DNA of 38,039 nucleotides from Pseudomonas atagonensis (lineage in GTDB: Bacteria; Pseudomonadota; Gammaproteobacteria; Pseudomonadales; Pseudomonadaceae). Below the pieces are notes generated by a model, which was given only the letters and a program-made list of their open reading frames with translations, was not told where the DNA came from and searched no databases. Both the position numbers and the translations under genes were made by a program. Of this stretch, positions 31,347 to 38,039 are shown piece after piece (position 1 is the first letter of the stretch; each line of letters starts with the position of its first letter). The stretch covers positions 39,386-77,424 of the forward strand of contig NZ_VXCA01000029.1 in the NCBI RefSeq assembly GCF_011369485.1. The letters run 5' to 3'.

Positions 31347-32477
31347 ATGGCCAATCTGCGTATTGCGCTGGTGGCGGGTGAGGCTTCCGGCGATATTCTC
31401 GGCGCCGGTCTGATGCGTGCCCTCAAGGCACAGCATCCGGCGGTCGAGTTCATCGGTGTCGGCGGGCCGCTGATGCAGGCCGAAGGCCTGACCTCCTACT
31501 TCCCCATGGAACGCCTGTCGGTCATGGGCCTGGTGGAAGTGCTCGGGCGGTTGCGCGAGCTGCTCAAACGCCGCAAAGACCTGATCGCTACGCTGATTGC
31601 CGAAAAGCCGGATGTGTTCATCGGCATCGATGCGCCGGACTTCAACCTCAATATCGAACTCAAGCTGCGTCAGGCCGGGATCAAAACCGTGCACTACGTC
31701 AGCCCGTCGGTGTGGGCGTGGCGCCAGAAGCGTGTGCTGAAAATCCGCGAAGGCTGCGATCTGATGCTGACCCTGCTGCCGTTCGAGGCCAGATTCTACG
31801 AAGAGAAGGGCGTGCCTGTGCGGTTCGTCGGTCACACGCTGGCCGATACCATTCCGCTGGAAGCCGATCGCGCCGCTGCACGTGCCGAGCTGGGTCTGCC
31901 CGACGGCCCGCTGGTGGCGTTGATGCCGGGCAGTCGTGGCGGCGAAGTCGGTCGTCTGGGCGCGCTGTTCCTCGACACCGCCGAGCGTTTGCGCACCATG
32001 CGCCCGGGGTTGCGCTTCGTCATCCCGTGCGCCAACGGAGAACGTCGCCTGCAACTGGAAGAGTTGCTCGTCGGTCGTGATTTGCCGGTAACCCTGCTCG
32101 ACGGCCAGTCCCATCTGGCGCTGGCCGCCTGCAACGCGGTGTTGATCGCGTCCGGCACGGCAACCCTCGAAGCGTTGTTGTACAAGCGGCCGATGGTCGT
32201 GGCCTATCGCCTGGCGCCGTTGACGTTCTGGATTCTCAAACGCATGGTCAAGAGCCCGTATGTGTCCTTGCCAAACCTCTTGGCTCAGCGCTTGCTGGTT
32301 CCGGAATTGTTGCAGGATGATGCGACGGTCGAAGCGCTGGCGCAGACCCTGTCGCCCCTGATCGACGGTGGCGAAGAGCAGACCCGGGGTTTCGACGAGA
32401 TTCACCGCACGTTGCGGCTGGACGCCTCCAATCAAGCGGCGGATGCCGTGCTGAACCTGATCGGTCAAACACGATGA
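31347..32477 (+). CDS. lpxB: Lipid-A-disaccharide synthase LpxB
   Basis: LpxB (GT19) joins UDP-2,3-diacylglucosamine and lipid X into the beta-1,6 disaccharide of lipid A at the inner-membrane face. The 376-residue protein shows LVAGEASGDILGAGLM (7-22), FIGVGGPLMQAEG, GIDAPDFNL, the VSPSVWAWRQKRV motif and the C-terminal ASGTATLEALLYKRPMVVAY nucleotide-sugar region. Length is typical. It starts 2 nt after lpxA and overlaps rnhB (ATGA). Confidence 0.97.
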   Translation: MANLRIALVAGEASGDILGAGLMRALKAQHPAVEFIGVGGPLMQAEGLTSYFPMERLSVMGLVEVLGRLRELLKRRKDLIATLIAEKPDVFIGIDAPDFNLNIELKLRQAGIKTVHYVSPSVWAWRQKRVLKIREGCDLMLTLLPFEARFYEEKGVPVRFVGHTLADTIPLEADRAAARAELGLPDGPLVALMPGSRGGEVGRLGALFLDTAERLRTMRPGLRFVIPCANGERRLQLEELLVGRDLPVTLLDGQSHLALAACNAVLIASGTATLEALLYKRPMVVAYRLAPLTFWILKRMVKSPYVSLPNLLAQRLLVPELLQDDATVEALAQTLSPLIDGGEEQTRGFDEIHRTLRLDASNQAADAVLNLIGQTR

Positions 32478-33115
32478 GCAAGACAACGATGCAAATGGGC
32501 CTGGATTTCACGCTGGTTGCCGAAGCCGAAGAACTGGTAGCCGGTGTTGATGAAGTCGGTCGCGGCCCGTTGTGCGGCGCGGTGGTCACGGCGGCGGTGA
32601 TCCTCGATCCGAACCGGCCGATCCTCGGCCTCAACGACTCGAAGAAGCTCACCGAAGCCAAGCGCGAAAAGCTCTACGACGAAATCATCGAAAAGTCCCT
32701 GAGCTGGTGCATCGCCCGGGCGGAAGTCGAAGAAATCGACGAACTGAACATTCTGCACGCGACCATGCTCGCCATGCAGCGCGCGGTCGCCGGCCTGCAC
32801 ATCCAGCCGAAACTGGCGATGATCGACGGCAACCGCTGCCCGAAACTGCCGATGCGTGCCGAAGCCGTGGTGCAGGGCGACGGCAAGGTGCCGGCGATTG
32901 CCGCTGCGTCGATTCTGGCCAAGGTCAGCCGTGATCGCGAGATGGCTGCTTTCGAATTGATCTACCCGGGTTACGGCATCGGCGGCCATAAAGGCTACCC
33001 GACGCCCGTTCATCTGGAAGCGTTGGCGCGTCTCGGCCCAACGCCGATTCACCGGCGCTCGTTCGCCCCGGTGCGTCAGGCTTACGAAGCACGGGAAGGT
33101 CTGACGCAGGTTTAG
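32474..33115 (+). CDS. rnhB: Ribonuclease HII
   Basis: RNase HII cuts RNA in RNA-DNA hybrids and starts removal of misincorporated ribonucleotides. The 213-residue protein has VAGVDEVGRGPLCGAVVTAA (Asp26, Glu27), LNDSKKLTEAKRE, MIDGNRCPKLP (metal Asp) and ASILAKVSRDREM. I start at ATG 32474, which overlaps the lpxB stop. An alternative ATG at 32489 (MQMGLDFTLV) would give the shorter N-terminus seen in some annotated homologues. It lies between lpxB and dnaE, the usual neighbours. Confidence 0.96.
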   Translation: MSKTTMQMGLDFTLVAEAEELVAGVDEVGRGPLCGAVVTAAVILDPNRPILGLNDSKKLTEAKREKLYDEIIEKSLSWCIARAEVEEIDELNILHATMLAMQRAVAGLHIQPKLAMIDGNRCPKLPMRAEAVVQGDGKVPAIAAASILAKVSRDREMAAFELIYPGYGIGGHKGYPTPVHLEALARLGPTPIHRRSFAPVRQAYEAREGLTQV

Positions 33116-33138
33116 TCGCAAGGCTGATGTTTTGTTCG

Positions 33139-33170
33139 AGGCCCGGTACAATCCGGGCCTTGTTGTCTCT
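33139..33170 (+). terminator. Intrinsic terminator of rnhB
   Basis: AGGCCCGG and CCGGGCCT form a perfect 8-bp stem with a TACAAT loop, followed by TGTTGTCTCT, 24 nt after the rnhB stop and before dnaE. Confidence 0.8.
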
Positions 33171-33191
33171 ATGTAACTGGACAGGATCACT

Positions 33192-36100
33192 ATGCCGGCT
33201 TCATTCGTTCATCTACGCCTGCACACTGAATACTCCCTGGTCGACGGGCTGGTGCGGATCAAGCCGCTGGTCAAAGCGCTGACCGGCATGAACATGCCGG
33301 CGGTCGCGGTCACCGACCAGAACAACATGTGTTCCCTGGTCAAGTTCTATAAAAACACCATGGGCGCAGGCATCAAGCCTATCTGCGGCGCTGACCTGTG
33401 GCTGTCGAACAAGGATCCGGACGCGCCATTGAGCCGGCTCAGCCTGCTGGTCATGAATGCCAAGGGCTATCGAAACCTTACCGAACTGATCTCGCGCGGC
33501 TTCATCGAAGGCCAGCGCAACGGCATGATCATTGTCGAGCGCCAGTGGGTCGCCGAGGCCAATGAAGGTCTGATCATGTTGTCCGCCGCGAAAGAAGGCG
33601 AGATCGGCATGGCGATGATCGGCGGCAACCCGGCCGAAGCCGAAGCCCTGACGCGCGAATGGATGGCGGTGTTCCCGGATCGTTTCTATCTGGAGATTCA
33701 GCGCACCAACCGTCCCAACGATGAAGAACAACTGCATGGCGCCGTGGCCCTGGCCGACAAGCTCGGCGCGCCGCTGGTGGCGACCAACGATGTGCGCTTC
33801 ATCAAGCAGGAAGACTTCGCCGCCCACGAAACCCGCGTGTGCATCGGTGAGGGCCGCGCCCTCGACGATCCGCGTCGCTCGAAGAATTACAGCGATCAGC
33901 AGTACCTCAAAAGCGCCGAGGAAATGGCCGAGCTGTTCAGCGACATTCCCGACGCCATCGAAAACACCGTCGAGATCGCCAAGCGCTGCAACATCGACGT
34001 GAAACTGGGCACGCACTTCCTGCCCAACTTCCCGATTCCCGATGGCATGACCATCGACGAATATTTCCGCAAGGTCTCCTTCGACGGTCTCGAAGAGCGG
34101 CTGGCGGTGCTGCTGCCCAAAGACACCACTGAAGACTACGACGCCAAGCGTCAGGTCTACGTCGACCGGTTGAATTTCGAGCTGGATATCATCATCCAGA
34201 TGGGTTTCCCCGGTTACTTCCTGATCGTGATGGACTTTATCCAGTGGGCCAAGAACAACGGCGTGCCGGTAGGTCCTGGCCGTGGGTCGGGTGCCGGCTC
34301 GCTGGTGGCTTACGTTCAGAAGATCACCGACCTCGACCCGCTCGAATACGACCTGCTGTTCGAACGTTTCCTTAACCCGGAACGGGTATCGATGCCCGAC
34401 TTCGACGTCGACTTCTGCATGGACGGTCGTGACCGGGTGATCGACTATGTGGCCGAGAAATACGGCCGCAATGCAGTAAGCCAGATCATCACGTTCGGTT
34501 CCATGGCCGCCAAGGCTGTGGTGCGCGACGTGGCGCGGGTGCAGGGCAAGTCCTACGGCCTGGCGGATCGTCTGTCGAAGATGATTCCGTTTGAAGTCGG
34601 CATGACCCTGGAAAAAGCCTACGAGCAGGAAGAAATCCTGCGTGACTTCATCAAGGTCGATGAAGAGGCCGCCGAAATCTGGGAGATGGCGCGCAAACTC
34701 GAAGGCGTCGTGCGAAACGTCGGTAAACACGCCGGTGGTGTGGTTATCGCGCCGACCAAGCTGACCGACTTCTCGCCGATCTATTGCGACGAGGCCGGCG
34801 ACGGTCTGGTAACCCAGTTCGACAAGGATGACGTTGAGGCCGCCGGTCTGGTGAAGTTCGACTTCCTCGGTTTGCGTACGCTGACGATCATCGACTGGGC
34901 GCTGAAAACGATTAACCGCGACCGCGCCAAGGTCAACGAACCGCCGCTGGATATCGCGTTTATCCCGCTCGATGACAAACCGACTTACACCTTGCTGCAA
35001 AAAGCCGAGACCACGGCGGTGTTCCAGCTTGAATCGCGCGGCATGAAAGAGCTGATCAAAAAGCTCAAGCCCGACTGTCTGGAAGACTTGATCGCACTGG
35101 TGGCGCTGTTCCGTCCGGGCCCGTTGCAATCGGGCATGGTGGACGACTTCATCAACCGTAAGCACGGTCGCGCTGAACTGGCGTATCCGCACTCGGACTA
35201 CCAGTACGAAGGCCTCAAGCCTGTGCTGGCGCCGACGTACGGCATCATCCTGTATCAGGAGCAGGTGATGCAGATTGCTCAGGTCATGGCCGGTTACACC
35301 CTCGGTGGTGCGGACATGCTGCGTCGGGCAATGGGTAAGAAAAAACCCGAAGAAATGGCCAAGCAGCGCGGCGGTTTCATTGAAGGTTGCGCGACCAACA
35401 ATATCGACGCCGACCTCGCCGGTAACATTTTCGACCTGGTGGAAAAATTCGCCGGTTACGGCTTCAACAAATCCCACTCCGCCGCTTACGGTCTGGTGTC
35501 GTACCAGACCGCATGGCTGAAAGCTCACTACCCGGCGCCGTTCATGGCCGCGGTACTGTCGGCGGATATGCACAACACCGACAAGGTCGTGACCTTGATC
35601 GAGGAAGTGCGCACGATGAAGCTGCGCCTCGACGCGCCGGACGTGAACACTTCGGAGTTCAAGTTCACGGTGAACGACGACGGCCGCATCGTTTACGGCC
35701 TCGGCGCGATCAAGGGTGTCGGCGAAGGTCCGGTGGAAGCGATCACCGAGGCGCGTCAGGAAGGTCCGTTCAAGGATCTGTTCGACTTCTGCGCCCGGGT
35801 TGACCTCAAACGTATCAACAAGCGCACCCTCGACGGTTTGATCCGCAGCGGTGCGCTGGATCGTCTCGGCCCGTACTTTCACGACGAGCAAAAGGCTTAT
35901 CAGGCCAACATCGACCGCAACCGTGCCGTGCTGCTGGCGGCGATGGAAGAGGCGATCAAGGCGGCCGAACAGACTGCACGCACTCACGACAGTGGCCACG
36001 CCGACCTGTTTGGCGGGTTGTTTGTCGAGGAAGACGCAGACGTTTATGCGACGCATCGCAAGGCCAAGGAACTGACCCTCAAGGAACGCCTCAAGGGTGA

Positions 36101-36713
36101 AAAAGACACCTTGGGCCTGTACCTGACCGGTCACCCGATCGACGAATACGAAGGCGAGATTCGCCGTTTCGCCCGCCAGCGCATCATCGACCTGAAACCG
36201 GCGCGCGACACGCAAACGGTGGCGGGGATGATCATTGCCCTGCGCGTGATGAAGAACAAAAAAGGCGACAAAATGGGCTTCATCACCCTCGACGACCGTT
36301 CCGGGCGGATCGAGGCGTCGCTGTTTGCCGATGCGTTCCATTCCGCGCAATCGCTGTTGCAGACCGACGCGATGGTGGTGGTCGAAGGCGAAGTCAGTAA
36401 TGACGACTTCTCCGGCGGCCTGCGTCTGCGGGTAAAGCGGGTGATGAGCATGGAAGATGCACGTACCAACCTGGCCGAAAGCCTGCGTCTGAAGCTGCAA
36501 ACCCAGGATTTGAAAGGCGATCAGCTACGCTGGTTGGGCGACCTGCTCAAGCGTCATCGCGGCGCATGCCCGATTACCATGGAGTACACCAGCCCCGATG
36601 CGAAGACCTTGCTGCAGTTTGGCGAGTCCTGGCGAATCGACCCGGCGGATGCCTTGATTCAAGCCCTGCGTGACCAGTTCGGGCGAGACAACGTCTTCCT
36701 CCAATACCGTTGA
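33192..36713 (+). CDS. dnaE: DNA polymerase III alpha subunit
   Basis: DnaE is the catalytic subunit of the replicative polymerase. The 1173-residue protein has an N-terminal PHP domain (FVHLRLHTEYSLVDGLV, residues 5-21). The C-family palm carries MPDFDVDFCMDGRD (Asp403, Asp405, Asp407) and Asp557 in VKFDFLGLRTL. GPGRGSGAGSLVAY, HAGGVVIAPT and FNKSHSAAYG(L) are fingers and helix-hairpin elements. A C-terminal OB fold (VAGMIIALRVMKNKKGDKM) and tau-binding tail complete it. The length equals the usual DnaE1, so this is not the DnaE2/ImuC mutasome form. AGGA precedes ATG 33192. Confidence 0.98.
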   Translation: MPASFVHLRLHTEYSLVDGLVRIKPLVKALTGMNMPAVAVTDQNNMCSLVKFYKNTMGAGIKPICGADLWLSNKDPDAPLSRLSLLVMNAKGYRNLTELISRGFIEGQRNGMIIVERQWVAEANEGLIMLSAAKEGEIGMAMIGGNPAEAEALTREWMAVFPDRFYLEIQRTNRPNDEEQLHGAVALADKLGAPLVATNDVRFIKQEDFAAHETRVCIGEGRALDDPRRSKNYSDQQYLKSAEEMAELFSDIPDAIENTVEIAKRCNIDVKLGTHFLPNFPIPDGMTIDEYFRKVSFDGLEERLAVLLPKDTTEDYDAKRQVYVDRLNFELDIIIQMGFPGYFLIVMDFIQWAKNNGVPVGPGRGSGAGSLVAYVQKITDLDPLEYDLLFERFLNPERVSMPDFDVDFCMDGRDRVIDYVAEKYGRNAVSQIITFGSMAAKAVVRDVARVQGKSYGLADRLSKMIPFEVGMTLEKAYEQEEILRDFIKVDEEAAEIWEMARKLEGVVRNVGKHAGGVVIAPTKLTDFSPIYCDEAGDGLVTQFDKDDVEAAGLVKFDFLGLRTLTIIDWALKTINRDRAKVNEPPLDIAFIPLDDKPTYTLLQKAETTAVFQLESRGMKELIKKLKPDCLEDLIALVALFRPGPLQSGMVDDFINRKHGRAELAYPHSDYQYEGLKPVLAPTYGIILYQEQVMQIAQVMAGYTLGGADMLRRAMGKKKPEEMAKQRGGFIEGCATNNIDADLAGNIFDLVEKFAGYGFNKSHSAAYGLVSYQTAWLKAHYPAPFMAAVLSADMHNTDKVVTLIEEVRTMKLRLDAPDVNTSEFKFTVNDDGRIVYGLGAIKGVGEGPVEAITEARQEGPFKDLFDFCARVDLKRINKRTLDGLIRSGALDRLGPYFHDEQKAYQANIDRNRAVLLAAMEEAIKAAEQTARTHDSGHADLFGGLFVEEDADVYATHRKAKELTLKERLKGEKDTLGLYLTGHPIDEYEGEIRRFARQRIIDLKPARDTQTVAGMIIALRVMKNKKGDKMGFITLDDRSGRIEASLFADAFHSAQSLLQTDAMVVVEGEVSNDDFSGGLRLRVKRVMSMEDARTNLAESLRLKLQTQDLKGDQLRWLGDLLKRHRGACPITMEYTSPDAKTLLQFGESWRIDPADALIQALRDQFGRDNVFLQYR

Positions 36714-36715
36714 CC

Positions 36716-36740
36716 GGCAGGTGCTTTCAAAGCGCCTGCC
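36716..36740 (+). terminator. Hairpin after dnaE
   Basis: GGCAGG-TGCTTTCAAAGCG-CCTGCC is a near-continuous stem (GGCAGG/CCTGCC, then T-G, then GCT/AGC) that starts 3 nt after the dnaE stop. A T-run (ATTTTTAATC) comes only 10 nt later. It is probably a terminator or a 3'-stabilising stem between dnaE and accA. Confidence 0.55.
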
Positions 36741-36852
36741 CGCGACCTGAATTTTTAATCTCGACCTCAGCGCGCCTCTCCCTTAAGGTAGGGCGCGAAT
36801 AGACAACCGGCCGACCCAAGCTCATTTGGGACACGACCCAAGACGGACGCCT

Positions 36853-37800
36853 ATGAACCCGAATTTTCTAGATTTCGAACAGCCGATCGCCGACCTGCAA
36901 GCCAAGATCGAAGAGTTGCGCTTGGTCGGTAATGACAATTCGCTGAATATCGGCGATGAGATCTCCCGCCTGCAGGACAAGAGCAAGACGCTGACCGAGG
37001 ACATCTTCGGCAAGCTGACCAGCTGGCAGATCGCACGCCTGGCGCGTCACCCGAAACGCCCGTACACCCTCGACTACATCGAGCATATCTTCACTGAGTT
37101 CGACGAACTGCACGGCGACCGTCATTTCTCCGACGACGCGGCCATTGTTGGCGGTGTGGCACGTCTGGACGACCAGCCTGTGATGATCATCGGTCACCAG
37201 AAGGGCCGTGAAGTGCGTGAGAAGGTTCGCCGCAACTTCGGCATGCCGCGTCCGGAAGGCTACCGCAAGGCTTGCCGTCTGATGGAGATGGCCGAACGTT
37301 TCAAAATGCCGATCCTGACCTTCATCGACACCCCGGGCGCTTACCCTGGGATCGACGCTGAAGAGCGCAACCAGAGCGAAGCCATTGCCTGGAACCTGCG
37401 CGTGATGTCGCGCCTGAAAACCCCGATCATCGCCACTGTTATCGGTGAAGGTGGTTCCGGCGGTGCATTGGCCATCGGCGTTTGCGACCAGCTGAACATG
37501 CTGCAGTATTCGACTTACGCGGTGATCTCGCCGGAAGGTTGCGCATCGATTCTGTGGAAAACTGCCGAAAAGGCACCGGATGCCGCTGAAGCGATGGGTA
37601 TCACCGCCGAGCGTCTGAAAGGCCTGGGTATTGTCGACAAGGTGATTGGCGAGCCTCTGGGCGGCGCGCACCGTGATCCGGCGGCCGCTGCGGCGTCGAT
37701 TCGTGCCGAGCTGAGCTCGCAACTGGCGATGCTGAAGAAGTTCGATAACGAAGCGCTGTTGAAGCGTCGTTATGACCGACTGATGAGCTACGGCCTCTAA
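36853..37800 (+). CDS. accA: Acetyl-CoA carboxylase carboxyltransferase alpha subunit
   Basis: AccA and AccD form the carboxyltransferase that makes malonyl-CoA, the committed step of fatty acid synthesis. The 315-residue protein starts MNPNFLDFEQPIADLQAKIEEL and has HPKRPYTLDYI, GRHF-like HGDRHFSDD, TFIDTPGAYPGIDAEERNQ and GEGGSGGALAIGVCDQL (oxyanion-hole glycines) before ISPEGCASILWK. Length is standard. I chose ATG 36853 from homology; the ribosome site is weak (GACGGA), and an in-frame ATG at 36826 would add nine unrelated residues. The 139-nt gap before it probably holds its promoter, which I could not place with confidence. Confidence 0.97.
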   Translation: MNPNFLDFEQPIADLQAKIEELRLVGNDNSLNIGDEISRLQDKSKTLTEDIFGKLTSWQIARLARHPKRPYTLDYIEHIFTEFDELHGDRHFSDDAAIVGGVARLDDQPVMIIGHQKGREVREKVRRNFGMPRPEGYRKACRLMEMAERFKMPILTFIDTPGAYPGIDAEERNQSEAIAWNLRVMSRLKTPIIATVIGEGGSGGALAIGVCDQLNMLQYSTYAVISPEGCASILWKTAEKAPDAAEAMGITAERLKGLGIVDKVIGEPLGGAHRDPAAAAASIRAELSSQLAMLKKFDNEALLKRRYDRLMSYGL

Positions 37801-37833
37801 GTCGAACGCCGATTCGGCAGACAATGCAAAACA

Positions 37834-37919
37834 CTGTGGGAGCGGGCTTGCCTGCGAAAGCGATGTAACATTCAACACATTTGTTGGCTGTTCCTGCGCC
37901 TTCGCGAGCAAGCCCGCTT
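37834..37919. repeat. Inverted REP pair, right arm truncated
   Basis: The left arm CTGTGGGAGCGGGCTTGCCT (from 37834) carries a TTGCCTGC variant. The right arm CGCCTTCGCGAGCAAGCCCG (37897-37916) loses the usual CTCCCACAG end and runs into CTTGTATG. It is the same family as the pairs at 2.5 and 9.7 kb. Confidence 0.8.
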
Positions 37920-37936
37920 GTATGTTTAGACTTGAA

Positions 37937-38007
37937 GGGGTGGGTGGGACTAGAGCCTCGCTTCTGACTCTGACCAGTACAGACTGTGGGAGACATCGTC
38001 CCACCCC
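37937..38007. repeat. Inverted repeat after accA
   Basis: GGGGTGGG (37937-37944) is complementary to CCCACCCC (38000-38007), and the overlapping GTGGGAC (37944-37950) to GTCCCAC (37998-38004). This gives a long-loop stem near the right edge. There is no gene between accA and the window end (239 nt). Folded, this could end the accA transcript, but no T-run follows. Confidence 0.45.
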
Positions 38008-38039
38008 TTAACCTAATGCGCCGAAAAGGAATGCATCGA

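Noticed and set aside
33213..36500. 1095-codon open frame antisense to dnaE
   Set aside because: It mirrors the dnaE codon structure, is rich in His, Gln and Val from reverse-complement codons, and has no ribosome site or recognisable domain.

Overview
The window is chromosomal DNA of a Pseudomonas, most likely from the P. fluorescens group. Three things suggest this: uniformly GC-rich coding sequence; inverted-pair REP elements of the GTGGGAGCGGGCTTGCTCGC type scattered between genes; and the core block map/rpsB-tsf-pyrH-frr-uppS-cdsA-dxr-rseP-bamA-ompH-lpxD-fabZ-lpxA-lpxB-rnhB-dnaE-accA, flanked by glnD, dapC and dapD as in other pseudomonads. No tRNA, rRNA, CRISPR array, transposase or prophage gene was recognised.

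Left part (1-9.8 kb). A minus-strand set holds ndvB (GH17-GT2 beta-glucan synthase), dapE, rlmA and a small acidic hypothetical gene. tcdA (plus strand) converges on csdE-csdA (minus strand), which gives a complete CSD sulfur-transfer/ct6A tRNA-modification module. Next come dapD and an ArsC/Spx-like gene. Inverted repeat pairs of two families sit at the transcription-unit ends.

Middle part (9.8-18.1 kb). An NhaP-type Na+/H+ antiporter (plus strand) faces two tandem minus-strand genes for cytoplasmic-looking astacin-like zinc metalloproteases. Then come dapC, glnD and map, all on the minus strand. The two protease genes are the only clearly accessory genes here. The upstream one has visibly lower GC than dapC and is bracketed by a 13-bp direct repeat.

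Right part (18.3-37.8 kb). This is a long plus-strand run of essential genes with many 1-4 nt stop/start overlaps. It covers translation (rpsB, tsf, frr), UMP kinase, isoprenoid and phospholipid precursors (uppS, cdsA, dxr), envelope proteolysis and outer-membrane assembly (rseP, bamA, ompH/skp), lipid A synthesis (lpxD, fabZ, lpxA, lpxB), RNase HII, the replicative polymerase alpha subunit and acetyl-CoA carboxylase alpha. Hairpins punctuate it at rpsB/tsf, tsf/pyrH, rseP/bamA, lpxD/fabZ, rnhB/dnaE and dnaE/accA.

Functional links. dapD, dapC and dapE, which make up the succinylase branch to diaminopimelate, lie within 13 kb but in separate units. The right-hand cluster couples the supply of fatty acid, lipid A, undecaprenyl-PP and CDP-DAG with the machinery that inserts outer-membrane proteins. 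The best candidate for something poorly described is the tandem metalloprotease pair. No convincing new multi-gene system was found elsewhere.
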